A stretch of 40,308 nt of DNA from Betaproteobacteria bacterium (GCA_004293675.1 READ01000039.1:1-40308); one strand, 5' to 3'. Shown: positions 7,493 to 16,573, numbered from the stretch's first letter. Notes: a model not told the origin generated them from the letters alone. Numbers and translations: made by a program.

Positions 7493-8449
7493 ATGTCATT
7501 GCGTCACTTTCTGTTCGCCGCTGTGAGCGCCGCGCTCTCAAGCGCTGCGTTGGCTCAAGCCTATCCGACCAAGCCCATTAAGCTGATCGTGCCGTTTCCG
7601 GCGGGCAGCGCCACCGATGTGGTGGCGCGCGTATTGGCCGAGGGCATGACCCGCGAACTGGCGCAAAGCATCATCGTTGAAAACAAAGCCGGCGTTCAAG
7701 GCACGATTGGCGCGAGCGAAGTGGCCAAGGCCGCCGCCGACGGCTACACGCTCTTGGTGACCACCAGCACCACGCAAGCGGCTGTTACAAGCTTGCTCAA
7801 GAAAGTGCCGTACGACCCAGTCAAAGATTTCACGCCGCTGGGCAAAATCGCCACCACGCCGTTCGTGCTCCTCACGAATGACAAAGTACCTGCAACCGAT
7901 CTCAAGAGCTTCATTGCTTACGTCAAAGCCAACCCCGGCAAGGTGCGCTTCGGACAAGGCTCCTCGGGCTCGTGGGTATCGGGAAGTCTCTTTGCATCGA
8001 TGATCGGCGGCGACATGCAAATGATTCCGTACAAAGGCATTCCGCCTGCGATCACCGATATGTTGGGCGGCTCCATCGAAGTCGTGTTCGCCGATTTGGG
8101 CAACGCACAAGCGCAAATTAAGGGCGGCAAAGTGAAGGCGTTTGGTGTGACCAGCACCAAGCGCGCGCCGCAATTGCCCGAGTTGCCAGCCATCACCGAA
8201 CAAGTGCCCGGCTATGAATTGGTACCGTGGTTCGCGCTGGTGGGGCCCGCAAATTTGCCCAAGGACATCGCGGCAAAACTCACCACCACGCTACAAAAAG
8301 TGCTCGCCTCGCCCGAGGCAAAAACGAAGCTCACCGCCGGTGGATTCGACATCGATTCAACCGACGCAGCAGGGCTCGCCAAGTTGATCGACAGCGAAAT
8401 TAAGCGCTGGGGACAGCTGACCAAAGCGGCAAAGATTGAAGCGGAGTAA
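7493..8449 (+). CDS. Bug-family tripartite tricarboxylate transporter receptor (periplasmic)
   Basis: A periplasmic solute-binding protein of the TctC/Bug family, predicted to capture small carboxylates. The 318-residue form starts at an ATG with GGAGA 4 nt upstream (7484..7488) and begins with a clean signal peptide (cut after ALA, residue 21). A longer in-frame extension to 7397 would bury this signal, so I chose the internal start. Family landmarks include YPTKPIKLIVPFPAGSATD at the mature N terminus and YKGIPPAITDMLGG near the middle. No TctA/TctB membrane subunits are nearby; such orphan receptors are numerous in Burkholderiales. The ligand is unknown. It is divergent from aceE and ends at a bidirectional terminator. 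Confidence 0.93.
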   Translation: MSLRHFLFAAVSAALSSAALAQAYPTKPIKLIVPFPAGSATDVVARVLAEGMTRELAQSIIVENKAGVQGTIGASEVAKAAADGYTLLVTTSTTQAAVTSLLKKVPYDPVKDFTPLGKIATTPFVLLTNDKVPATDLKSFIAYVKANPGKVRFGQGSSGSWVSGSLFASMIGGDMQMIPYKGIPPAITDMLGGSIEVVFADLGNAQAQIKGGKVKAFGVTSTKRAPQLPELPAITEQVPGYELVPWFALVGPANLPKDIAAKLTTTLQKVLASPEAKTKLTAGGFDIDSTDAAGLAKLIDSEIKRWGQLTKAAKIEAE

Positions 8450-8485
8450 ATTGAGCCTCTGACCGCGCCGTCAAATCACGCCAAC

Positions 8486-8512
8486 AAAAAAGCGACCCGC
8501 GGGTCGCTTTTT
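8486..8512. terminator. Bidirectional rho-independent terminator
   Basis: The stem AGCGACCC/GGGTCGCT is flanked by an A-run on the left and a T-run on the right, so it works in both directions. It sits between the convergent Bug receptor and FKBP genes. Confidence 0.9.
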
Positions 8513-8529
8513 CATTTGTGTTTCAGCGT

Positions 8530-9027
8530 TTACTGAACGCCGAGCAATTCCACTTCAAATTGCAGCGTTGCGCCGCCTGGAATCACGTTGCCCGCGCCAC
8601 GATCGCCGTAGCCGATCGCTGGGGGGATGGTGAGGATGCGGGTGCCGCCGATTTTCATGCCAGCTACGCCTTCGTCCCAGCCCTTGATAACGCGTCCACC
8701 ACCCAATGGGAAGTTAAACGGCTGACCGCGATCTTTGCTGGAGTCAAATTTGTTGCCGCGCTTGCCGTCAACCCACAGCCAGCCGGTGTAGTGCACGTTG
8801 ACGTTTTGGCCGGCTTTGGCTTCAGCGCCGGTGCCAACTTTAACGTCTTCGTACTTGAGGCCCGATGCGGTGGTGACGACTTTCGCGGGCGCTGCGGCTG
8901 TAGCTGCGGGCGCAGCAGCAACTGCGGGTTTGGCCGCTTCGGCAGGCTTAGCGGCAGGGGTTTGCGCAAACACGGCCGACGAAGTCAGCGCGAGGATTGC
9001 AGCGGCGAGAACAGATTTTTTATTCAT
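8530..9027 (-). CDS. Exported FKBP-type peptidyl-prolyl cis-trans isomerase
   Basis: A proline isomerase that should assist protein folding outside the cytoplasm. From ATG 9027 the protein is 165 residues: signal peptide 1-21 (cleavage after VFA), an Ala/Pro/Lys-rich linker (22-50), and one FKBP domain (about 55-165). The domain shows VNVHYTGWL, FDSSKDRGQPFNFPLGGG, VIKGWDEGV and LTIPPAIGYGDRG, matching core FKBP binding-pocket segments. An in-frame extension to 9144 would run into a dispersed repeat and hide the signal peptide, so I reject it. The gene stands alone, convergent with the Bug receptor gene across a shared terminator. Confidence 0.95.
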   Translation of the reverse strand: MNKKSVLAAAILALTSSAVFAQTPAAKPAEAAKPAVAAAPAATAAAPAKVVTTASGLKYEDVKVGTGAEAKAGQNVNVHYTGWLWVDGKRGNKFDSSKDRGQPFNFPLGGGRVIKGWDEGVAGMKIGGTRILTIPPAIGYGDRGAGNVIPGGATLQFEVELLGVQ

Positions 9028-9125
9028 GACAACAGTTTTCAATGAAGAGAAAAGAGAAGGGAGCAATGAAAACGGCTCGTGAGAGCCGTTGGTTGACTGG
9101 AAGTGGGTTCTGCGGCGGCGTTCAT

Positions 9126-9150
9126 GGTTCGACGGGCTCACCACGAACGG
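9126..9150. repeat. Dispersed short repeat, family A
   Basis: A 25-bp copy of the GGTTCGAC...GAACGG repeat lies between the FKBP and fadD genes. It is nearly identical to those at 32..56 and 21680..21704. Confidence 0.8.
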
Positions 9151-9171
9151 GACATCGCGCAGGCAAGCGGG

Positions 9172-10866
9172 CTAGGCCGCCTTTTTATCCATATCGCGCA
9201 ACTCGCGACGAAGAATTTTTCCAACGGGTGTTTTTGGCAGATCAGCGCGGAAGACAACGTACTTCGGTTTTTTGTAACCCGCCAAATTTTTCTCGCAGTA
9301 ATCGCGCACCTGTTGCTCGGTCAGCGCTTGGTCTTTTTTGACGACGAACACTTTGACCGCTTCGCCTGATTTGTCATCGGGTACGCCGATCACTGCGCAT
9401 TCCATCACGCCAGGGCAGCTCGCAACGACATCTTCGACTTCGTTCGGATAGACGTTGAACCCAGACACCAACACCATGTCTTTTTTGCGATCGACGATCT
9501 TGACGTAGCCGCGCTCATCCATCACGCCAATGTCGCCCGATTTGAAGTATCCATCCGTGGTGAAGACTTTGGCCGTTTCGTCCGGACGCTGCCAATAACC
9601 CGCCATCACCTGCGGGCCGCGAATACAAATCTCACCCGGCTCACCGAGCTTGACATCATCGTTGTCATCGTCACGAATGGCGATGTCAGTCGACGGAATG
9701 GGCAAGCCAATCGTGCCGGAGTAGGCGTTGCTATCGGTCGGGTTGCAAGTGGCCGATGGTGAGGTTTCGGACAGGCCATAGCCCTCGACGATGGGGCAAC
9801 CCGTTGCGGCCAGCCACTTATCAGCCACCGCACGTTGCACGGCCATGCCACCGCCGTTGGAGACGCGTAGATTTTTAACGTTGAGTTCAGCAAACGATGG
9901 ATCGTTGACCAGCGCGTTGTAGAGCGTGTTGACCGCTGGGAAGGTGTGCAACTCGAATCCCTTGAGCGCTTTGATGGTGCCAGGAATGTCGCGCGGATTG
10001 GGGATCAAAATCGACATGCCGCCGGTGCGAAGCACCAGCAGATAGCAAATCGTAAAAGCGAAGATGTGATACAGCGGCAGCGCGCAAACGGTATTGAGCT
10101 GATCGGGCGCTGGACCCCGTGTTGGATGGTTGAGCGCGGGCTGCATCCAGGCTTCCGACTGCAACACGTTAGCGATGATGTTGCTGTGCAAAAGGGTTGC
10201 GCCTTTTGATACGCCGGTCGTGCCGCCGGTGTATTGCAGCACAGCCGGATCGTCGAATTTCGCTTTCGACGGCGAGAGCGCCAAGCCCTTGCCTTTGGCC
10301 ATGGCACCGTTGTACTTCACGGCGGTTGGCAATGAAAACGCGGGCACCATTTTCTTTTTGTTGCGCACGACGTAGTTGACAATTGCGCCCTTCAAAAATC
10401 CGAGCATGTCGCCCATGGCGGCTACCACGATGTGCTTGACCGGTGTTTTATCGACGACCTGCTGCAGTGTTGCCGCAAAGTTTTCGAGAATGATGATCGC
10501 TTTGCTGCCGGAGTCTTTAAGCTGATGCTCGAGCTCGCGCGGGGTGTAGAGCGGGTTGACGTTCACCGCAACGAAACCAGCGCGCAGTACCGCGGCAACC
10601 GCCACCGGATATTGCAACACGTTGGGCATCATGAGTGCGACTCGGTCCCCCTGCTGCAAACCTAGGCTTTGCAGATAGGCGCCCAGAGTGCGCGATGCGG
10701 CATCAACCTCCGCATAGGAAATGGTTTTGCCCATGCATGTAAAGGCAGAACGGGTCGCGAACTTTTGAAAGCTCTCTTCGAGCAATTGCACAATCGAAGC
10801 GTATTGCGTGTTGTCAATCGTCGCGGGTACGCCTTTGGGGTAATGCGCTAGCCAAATCTTTTCCAT
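9172..10866 (-). CDS. fadD: Long-chain fatty acid--CoA ligase (FadD type)
   Basis: An ANL-superfamily enzyme that activates fatty acids with ATP and CoA for beta-oxidation or lipid use. The 564-residue protein has the AMP-binding P-loop YTGGTTGVSKG (212-222), the YGLSETSP motif, the GDIGVMDERGYVKIVDRKKDM hinge region split by a short stretch, and the C-terminal catalytic lysine in KTPVGKILRRELR. Length matches FadD. The start is fixed by a near-ideal ribosome binding site (10871..10878) and by homology to MEKIWL-type N termini; an in-frame extension to 11070 lacks such support. It is probably monocistronic, with a 562-bp repeat-bearing region upstream. Chain-length preference cannot be read from the sequence. 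Confidence 0.95.
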   Translation of the reverse strand: MEKIWLAHYPKGVPATIDNTQYASIVQLLEESFQKFATRSAFTCMGKTISYAEVDAASRTLGAYLQSLGLQQGDRVALMMPNVLQYPVAVAAVLRAGFVAVNVNPLYTPRELEHQLKDSGSKAIIILENFAATLQQVVDKTPVKHIVVAAMGDMLGFLKGAIVNYVVRNKKKMVPAFSLPTAVKYNGAMAKGKGLALSPSKAKFDDPAVLQYTGGTTGVSKGATLLHSNIIANVLQSEAWMQPALNHPTRGPAPDQLNTVCALPLYHIFAFTICYLLVLRTGGMSILIPNPRDIPGTIKALKGFELHTFPAVNTLYNALVNDPSFAELNVKNLRVSNGGGMAVQRAVADKWLAATGCPIVEGYGLSETSPSATCNPTDSNAYSGTIGLPIPSTDIAIRDDDNDDVKLGEPGEICIRGPQVMAGYWQRPDETAKVFTTDGYFKSGDIGVMDERGYVKIVDRKKDMVLVSGFNVYPNEVEDVVASCPGVMECAVIGVPDDKSGEAVKVFVVKKDQALTEQQVRDYCEKNLAGYKKPKYVVFRADLPKTPVGKILRRELRDMDKKAA

Positions 10867-10870
10867 GATG

Positions 10871-10878
10871 TCCTCCTT
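10871..10878 (-). promoter_or_regulatory. Strong ribosome binding site of fadD
   Basis: AAGGAGGA lies 4 nt before the chosen ATG (10866). It is the best Shine-Dalgarno match noticed in the window and decides the start. Confidence 0.9.
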
Positions 10879-11429
10879 ACGGTTTGCGGGGCGAGTTTGA
10901 CTCACCAGTGGATTCCCGAATGACCGCCACGCGCCCAACTCTGCGGGAGTCGTGACAGTCGCCGAAAAGGCAGATGTTAGCAGCGCAAACGCAGGAAAAC
11001 GGGGTGATTTCGCGGCAGTACGTGGCGTTGAAGCGGTTTGTTGGCGCAGACTCGATTCAATACCGTTCACACAAGTTAGCTGTGACGAACGAGACCCACG
11101 CCAGTATTTTTCGACGCAGATTTCGCAGATTGGCCGCAGATGAACGCGGATTATTCATAGCCCGGTCTAAAAAAATCTGTGTGCATCAGCGTTAAATCTG
11201 TGAAATCTGTGTCAAAAAAACCTTGCCCTCTCATTGACCCGGCACAAGCAGCACCAGCCACTCGCGAGGCATCGACGTGAAGTATTAAGCCATTTGCACA
11301 AATGCCCCTAGGAAACTAAGTTTCAGGCGTTTTTATATGCTTTTCAAAAATAGCTAAAAATTTACTTTATGCCTTATTTCGCAATGCGTTCAATCGTACA
11401 GTTAGGATTGCCACAGGTAAACTTCTTCT
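10879..11429. other. Intergenic region between divergent fadD and uup
   Basis: No coding sequence is supported here. It holds a 101-bp hairpin repeat (11113..11213) and, further right, a GAAACT-A-AGTTTC stem (11312..11324) followed by GGCGTTTTTAT, which looks terminator-like on the plus strand about 95 nt before uup. The stretch 11325-11400 is AT-rich and may carry the uup promoter. Confidence 0.5.
11113..11213. repeat. 101-bp inverted-repeat hairpin element (family E)
   Basis: The left arm begins GACGCAGATTTCGCAGATT. The right arm ends AATCTGTGAAATCTGTGTC, close to the reverse complement of the left over about 45 bp. CAGATT is repeated within each arm. This resembles known dispersed CAGATT-type hairpin repeats of proteobacteria. 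A transcript of it would fold into one long stem. Confidence 0.8.
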
Positions 11430-13358
11430 ATGGCTCTCCTCACTCTACAAAACGCGCAACTGGCCTTCGGTCTTGCGCCGCTCCTTAACGGCGCAGACTT
11501 TGCAATTGAATCGCGCGAGCGAATTGGTCTTATTGGCAGAAACGGTGCGGGCAAAAGCTCGCTGTTGCGAATTCTTGCTGGTACACATTCGCTTGACGAC
11601 GGTGCGATCGCTCGGCAATCCGGGCTTCGCGTCTCGACAGTGCCGCAGGAACCGGTGTTTGCGGGTGATGCCACGGTGTTCGAAGCAGTCAGCGGCGGAT
11701 TGCAACGGGTGCTCGATCTGCGCGCGGCCTACGATGCCGAAGCCATGGGCAATGCCGACGCGCACGTGATGGCCGATTTGCAGCACGAAATTGACGTGCT
11801 TGATGGTTGGACGTGGGAATCGCGCGTTGACGCCACGCTTTCGCAACTCTCGCTCGATCCGACGATCAAGGTGTCGACGCTGTCGGGCGGTCTTAAAAAA
11901 CGCGTTGCGATTGCGCAGGCCTTGGTTGCCGCGCCGGATATCTTGCTGCTCGATGAGCCGACGAACCACTTGGATTTGGCGGCCATTGCGTGGCTCGAAG
12001 ATCTACTGAAAAATTTCAAAGGCAGTGCGGTGATCATCAGCCATGATCGCGCGTTTTTGGACAACGTCGTCACTCGAATCGTCGAACTTGATCGAGGCAA
12101 ACTGCGGGATTACATCGGCAACTACGCCGCGTACGAAACGCAAAAAGCCGCCCAGCTTGAATTCGAAGCCACGGTCAACGCGAAGTTCGACAAGTTTCTG
12201 GCGCAGGAAGAAGTGTGGATTCGGAAGGGCGTCGAAGCGCGCCGCACGAGAAACGAGGGGCGCGTGTTGCGCTTAGAAAAGCTGCGCGATTCACGCGCTC
12301 AACGCCGTGATGTGCTCGGTCGCGTCAAGCTCGAAATCACCAGCGGAGAGAAATCCGGCAAGATCATCGCCGAGCTCACCGATGTCAACAAATCGTTCGG
12401 CGACAAGCTGATCGTTCGTGATTTCACCGGCACGGTGCTGCGGGGCGACAAGATTGGTTTGGTCGGCTCCAACGGCATCGGCAAAACCACGCTCCTGAAA
12501 TTGATCCTCGGCCAACTACAAGCCGACAGCGGAAAAATTCGCACGGGCACCAATCTGCAAATCGCGTACTTCGATCAAATGCGCGATGGATTGGATGAAG
12601 AAGCCACGCTCGGCGAGTTCATTTCACCCGGCAGCGATTGGATCGAAGTCGGAACGAAGCGAACGCACGTCATGACGTACCTGACCGACTTTTTGTTCAC
12701 GCCAGAGCGCGCTAACGCCCAGGTAAAAATGCTCAGCGGCGGCGAGCGGAATCGTTTGTTGCTCGCCCGTCATTTCGCCAAAGAAGCCAACGTGCTGGTG
12801 CTCGATGAGCCGACCAACGATCTAGACATCGACACCTTGGAATTGCTCGAAGACAAGCTCGCCAACTACGACGGCACCGTCTTTATCGTCAGCCATGATC
12901 GACGTTTTTTGGATAACGTAGTCACGAGCTGCTTGGTCGCCGAGGGTGACGGCCTGTGGCGTGAATACGAGGGCGGCATCACCGATTGGCAAGCGCAAGC
13001 CAAGGTGATGGCAAGCATGAAATCCCCTCCCCCCGGGGGGGAGGGCAAGGGAGAGGGTGCTGGCAATCGCTCGAACGCAAGCTTAGAGAAGTCTTCTACA
13101 CCCTCTCCCCAACCCTCCCCTCTAGGGGGAGGGAGCAAGACCAAGCTCAATTTCAAAGACCAACGCGAGTTGGACACCCTGCCCGCGAAGATCGAAACCT
13201 TAGAAAAAGAACAAGCCCAACTCAACGCCCTTATCGCCGACGGCAGCCTGTTTCAAACCGATGTGAAGCGCGCGACCGAGGCCAGCAAACGGATCGGTGA
13301 AATTGATGAGCTGGTCATGGCGGCGATGGAGCGGTGGGAGGCGTTGGCGTCGAAGTGA
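11430..13358 (+). CDS. uup: ABC-F family ATPase Uup
   Basis: A soluble tandem ABC ATPase of the ABC-F class, which act on ribosomes and translation; Uup is also linked to precise transposon excision in E. coli. The 642-residue protein has ATPase domain 1 (Walker A GRNGAGKSS at 36-44, signature LSGGLKKR, Walker B ILLLDEPTNHLD), the ABC-F linker, ATPase domain 2 (Walker A GSNGIGKTT, signature LSGGERNR, DEPTNDLDIDT), and a C-terminal coiled-coil domain (about 570-642) that distinguishes Uup from EttA. A dispersed palindromic repeat encodes residues 531-568, exactly the tether between domain 2 and the C-terminal domain. No membrane domains, consistent with ABC-F. The ribosome binding site is weak. 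Confidence 0.94.
   Translation: MALLTLQNAQLAFGLAPLLNGADFAIESRERIGLIGRNGAGKSSLLRILAGTHSLDDGAIARQSGLRVSTVPQEPVFAGDATVFEAVSGGLQRVLDLRAAYDAEAMGNADAHVMADLQHEIDVLDGWTWESRVDATLSQLSLDPTIKVSTLSGGLKKRVAIAQALVAAPDILLLDEPTNHLDLAAIAWLEDLLKNFKGSAVIISHDRAFLDNVVTRIVELDRGKLRDYIGNYAAYETQKAAQLEFEATVNAKFDKFLAQEEVWIRKGVEARRTRNEGRVLRLEKLRDSRAQRRDVLGRVKLEITSGEKSGKIIAELTDVNKSFGDKLIVRDFTGTVLRGDKIGLVGSNGIGKTTLLKLILGQLQADSGKIRTGTNLQIAYFDQMRDGLDEEATLGEFISPGSDWIEVGTKRTHVMTYLTDFLFTPERANAQVKMLSGGERNRLLLARHFAKEANVLVLDEPTNDLDIDTLELLEDKLANYDGTVFIVSHDRRFLDNVVTSCLVAEGDGLWREYEGGITDWQAQAKVMASMKSPPPGGEGKGEGAGNRSNASLEKSSTPSPQPSPLGGGSKTKLNFKDQRELDTLPAKIETLEKEQAQLNALIADGSLFQTDVKRATEASKRIGEIDELVMAAMERWEALASK
13020..13133 (+). repeat. 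In-frame coding palindromic repeat, family C, in uup
   Basis: Two C-run/G-run hairpins in opposite orientation encode residues about 531-568 of Uup ([12 protein letters not shown] ... TPSPQPSPLGGGS). The same peptide ends occur in LpdA and AceF. Confidence 0.9.
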
Positions 13359-13415
13359 TGGCAACGACTGCTCGGATCGCTTGAATTGCAGAAATGTGTA
13401 CGCACGTCCAACCAG

Positions 13416-13823
13416 ATGAAACCAAAACCGGTGTGGCGATCAATGGCGCTGAATGCGACTCGAGCAGCTCGCGGCACATGCGCGACGCTCGGCGCACTCA
13501 TTTGCATTTTTCTCTTCATCAGCATGCTGAACGTCGTACCTCTGAAACCCCGGGAATTGGGTTGGTATGCCCGTGATCAGTATTTGCAAGTTCAAACTAG
13601 CGCTCCGTTTTCGTCGTCACCCCAACCGCTTAGCCACGGCCCCACCAGCGCTGGGTCGTATCGCGCTCCCGCCCCCGTTCGCGCCGCTAGCATCAATCGC
13701 AACCAATCGTTTGATATCGCGTTTTGGACGGGCGTGTTTCCTTGGTTGCTTCTGACATTCGCATGGCTACATGAGGCGCGCGAGCTTGGCAGACTGCGGC
13801 AGATGTTTCGCTCGCTAATGTGA
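13416..13823 (+). CDS. Small membrane protein of unknown function
   Basis: A 135-residue protein not recognised as a family. Two hydrophobic segments are seen, about residues 23-42 (LGALICIFLFISMLNVVPL) and 102-118 (FWTGVFPWLLLTFAWL). Between them lies a Ser/Pro-rich, probably periplasmic loop of about 60 residues; the C terminus is basic. It follows uup by 57 nt on the same strand and may be co-transcribed. A start 10 codons upstream (13386) is also possible. No strong ribosome binding site is seen, so this is a moderate-confidence gene supported mainly by its length and membrane pattern. Confidence 0.5.
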   Translation: MKPKPVWRSMALNATRAARGTCATLGALICIFLFISMLNVVPLKPRELGWYARDQYLQVQTSAPFSSSPQPLSHGPTSAGSYRAPAPVRAASINRNQSFDIAFWTGVFPWLLLTFAWLHEARELGRLRQMFRSLM

Positions 13824-13874
13824 GTGCATCCATCGAAGCAGCATAGCCGCTCAAGACCCCAATCGATTCGCCGG

Positions 13875-15017
13875 TCAGTAGAGCAAACGCCCATCAGAAG
13901 AAAAAATCGCTAGCTCGGGTTGAATGTTGAGCGTAGTTCCCACACTGGTTTGCCGAACTGTGATTTCACCGAGTGCAGTGGGCTCGCTCATGAGTATTCG
14001 CCTTACTTGATCGCTGGACGGACTGCGACCGCTTCGACGGATTGCATCCAGTACTAGACGGGCCGACATATACCCTTCAAGCGCTAATTCATCCATAGTA
14101 GCGCCCGCAGCGTGCGCGCTCATATCGACGCGAAATTGACGCACGATTGCGCTTTTGCTGTCTGAGGCGATTGGCGTGGTGGATAAAAGAGTCACGCCCT
14201 TGACGCCATTGCCCAGCAAGTCTTTTAAGGATGCGGTGCCGACGTCGGAGGTTACATAGAAGTGAAAGGCGTGGCTTGCTAGCCTAGACTTTTTGATCAA
14301 GTCCGCAGTGGCCTCGTAGCCAACCAAGAGTAAAACGGCGGTTGGACGGAACTCGACAATCTCGGGTAAGGCGCTGGCGCCCTCTACGGCCTGCTCGCCA
14401 ATTTTGACGTGTTTCAATTCAAACCCGCCCAGAGATTGAAGCGCTTTTAAGTAGACCTGAGCGCGAGCAACCGACGCTAGATCACGTTCGCTCAACACCA
14501 CAACACGGCGACGGTTTAAGTCTCCTAGATTCCGGGCTACTGCTTTTGATGTCTCGCTGTCGGGCAGTCTGGCGGTTACCAGAACGTCGGAGAGTGCGAT
14601 GCGCTGCTGTGGCGAACAAGACAGGCCACCTACCATAGCGAGGCGCGTCCTCTTCGCAGTGGCCGCCATACTGCTAACCGCTGCCTCGCCCGAACCGCCT
14701 AGTACGGCGAGCGCACCACTTTTGGCGAGTTCCGCGGTGAGTTCCGCTGCTGTAGCGGAACTGCCTTCGTCATTCTCTACTTGTAACGAAACACTGCGCC
14801 CATTAAGGCCTCCGGCGGCGTTAGCCGCCTTGACGGCAGCAGAGGCTCCTCGAGCAAAACTTACTCCGGCGCCGCCCTGATGCGACGAGATTGACAGCAC
14901 GGCACCAATCAACAGCCGATTGTTCGGCGGATTTTGAGGCTGTGCGTTTGCGGCGCTGCAGGACAACATAACCGGCAAAAGGATAGCGAACAAACAGCGG
15001 AGGGGCGGCAAAAGCAT
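13875..15017 (-). CDS. Branched-chain amino acid-type periplasmic binding protein
   Basis: A 380-residue ABC-transporter substrate-binding protein of the Leu/Ile/Val-binding fold (Peripla_BP_6 type). The signal peptide covers residues 1-25 (ANA before Gln26). The mature protein shows the family pattern LLIGAVLSISSHQGGAGVSFARG, then AANAAGGLNGR with D-D-like ENDEGSS, and GGSGEAAVSSM in the ligand cleft. An upstream TTG start (15074) would add a non-signal N-terminal extension, so I use the ATG. No permease or ATPase genes are adjacent, so it is an orphan receptor. Substrate cannot be inferred. It converges on the small membrane-protein gene from the right. Confidence 0.88.
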   Translation of the reverse strand: MLLPPLRCLFAILLPVMLSCSAANAQPQNPPNNRLLIGAVLSISSHQGGAGVSFARGASAAVKAANAAGGLNGRSVSLQVENDEGSSATAAELTAELAKSGALAVLGGSGEAAVSSMAATAKRTRLAMVGGLSCSPQQRIALSDVLVTARLPDSETSKAVARNLGDLNRRRVVVLSERDLASVARAQVYLKALQSLGGFELKHVKIGEQAVEGASALPEIVEFRPTAVLLLVGYEATADLIKKSRLASHAFHFYVTSDVGTASLKDLLGNGVKGVTLLSTTPIASDSKSAIVRQFRVDMSAHAAGATMDELALEGYMSARLVLDAIRRSGRSPSSDQVRRILMSEPTALGEITVRQTSVGTTLNIQPELAIFSSDGRLLY

Positions 15018-15190
15018 ACGAGAACATCCGGCTTTGTCGTGACAATCTAAATTAAAAAGCGCAAGTCGGTTCAATCAGTAGCGAAGTGCGCCGTCGCATT
15101 ATCACGGATGTTTCTGATGATCGTAAACTTTACGCGAAATTGAACTGGGCCAAAGCTTGAGAAAGCTCATTCTTGGCTCCCAGGTGTTAC

Positions 15191-16573
15191 TCACCCAACT
15201 AGGAAACGCGCTTTCACTACCTTGCCCTTTACTTTTCCGGTGTTTAGGGCTGAAAGCGCTTTTTTAGAGACTTCGCGAGAAACCGCGACATAAATCGCAA
15301 AATCATTCACATTAATCTTGCCGACCTGATCTTTGCTCAAGCCACCCTCGCCACAAAGCGCACCCAGTACATCACCGGCTCGAATCTTTTCTTTGCGGCC
15401 ACCGAGGATTTGCAGCGTGATCATGGGCGGCACCAGCGGCGCGTCGGAAATTGACGTGAGTTCGGCCGACGGTCGCCATTCGCATTCGCGGCCTTGAATG
15501 TCCTCAATCTTATTAATCCAGTGCATTTCGTTCATGCCGACTAGATTCAATGCGAGCCCAAGTTCGTCGCCTCGCCCGGTGCGGCCCACGCGGTGAATGT
15601 GGAGTTCGGGTTCGGGGGTCACGTCGATATTGATGACGGCGTCGAGCCCTTGAATGTCAAGTCCGCGCGCGGCCACGTCGGTGGCGACCAGCACGGAGCA
15701 GCTTTTGTTGGCGAACTGAATGAGTACCTGGTCGCGATCCTTTTGATCAAGTTCGCCGTGCAGCGCGAGGGCTGAGAAACCGTCGGCGGTCAGGCGCTCC
15801 AACACGTCTTTGCACTTGGCTTTGGTGTTACAGAACGCGAGTGTTGAGGTGGGTCGAAAGTGCCGCAAAAGCAAAGACACGGCGGGCAGGCGACCATCGC
15901 GTTCAACTTCATAAAAGTATTGGCGAATCTTGGTGTCGCTGTGTTGCGCTTCGACTTTGACTGTCTTGGGATTGCGTTGAAATTGCGTCGCCAGACCTTC
16001 AACGCCGGGTGGATAAGTGGCAGAAAACAACAGCGTTTGCCGGTCGCGCGGACAGTGTTTGATGACTTTGGCGATGTCGTCGTAGAAGCCCATATCGAGC
16101 ATACGATCGGCTTCGTCGAGCACCAACGTTTTCAGTTCAGTGAGGTCGAGCGCGCCCACGTCAATCAAATCTTGGATGCGGCCCGGCGTGCCCACGGCAA
16201 TGTGTGCGCCGAACTCTAGGCTTGCGCGCTGGGGGCGCATCGGAATGCCGCCACACAGCGTGAGGATTTTGATGTTGTCTTCGGCGCGCGCCAAGCGGCG
16301 AAGCTCTTGCGTGACTTGATCGGCGAGCTCGCGTGTGGGGCACAGCACGAGCGCCTGCGTGTCGAGTTGCGACACATCAAGCTTTGCCAAAAGCGGCAGC
16401 GCGAAGGCGGCTGTCTTGCCGCTCCCGGTGGCCGCTTGCGCGATCAAATCGTGGCCCGCTAGCGTTACAGGCAAGCTCGCAGCTTGGATGGGGGTCATCG
16501 ATACATAGCCCAACCGGTCAAGGTTTGCGAGCATCGCGGTGGACAGCGGTAGTGTTTTGAAATCTGTGGTCAT
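15191..16573 (-). CDS. dbpA: ATP-dependent RNA helicase DbpA
   Basis: A DEAD-box helicase that acts in large ribosomal subunit assembly by binding 23S rRNA hairpin 92. The 460-residue protein has the Q motif (MTPIQ, 26-30), motif I ATGSGKT (48-54), DEAD (153-156), SAT (LLFSATYPPG), and motif VI HRVGRTGRGD. The C-terminal about 75 residues (ITLQILGGRKEKIRAGDVLGALCG with FAIYVAVSREVSKKAL) match the DbpA RNA-binding domain, which separates it from RhlE or SrmB. Length matches E. coli DbpA (457). It follows panC on the same strand after 172 bp containing an inverted repeat. Confidence 0.95.
   Translation of the reverse strand: MTTDFKTLPLSTAMLANLDRLGYVSMTPIQAASLPVTLAGHDLIAQAATGSGKTAAFALPLLAKLDVSQLDTQALVLCPTRELADQVTQELRRLARAEDNIKILTLCGGIPMRPQRASLEFGAHIAVGTPGRIQDLIDVGALDLTELKTLVLDEADRMLDMGFYDDIAKVIKHCPRDRQTLLFSATYPPGVEGLATQFQRNPKTVKVEAQHSDTKIRQYFYEVERDGRLPAVSLLLRHFRPTSTLAFCNTKAKCKDVLERLTADGFSALALHGELDQKDRDQVLIQFANKSCSVLVATDVAARGLDIQGLDAVINIDVTPEPELHIHRVGRTGRGDELGLALNLVGMNEMHWINKIEDIQGRECEWRPSAELTSISDAPLVPPMITLQILGGRKEKIRAGDVLGALCGEGGLSKDQVGKINVNDFAIYVAVSREVSKKALSALNTGKVKGKVVKARFLVG

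Noticed and set aside
10867-11070. 68-codon N-terminal extension of fadD
   Set aside because: A near-perfect ribosome binding site at 10871..10878 supports the internal ATG, and the extension has no homologous features.
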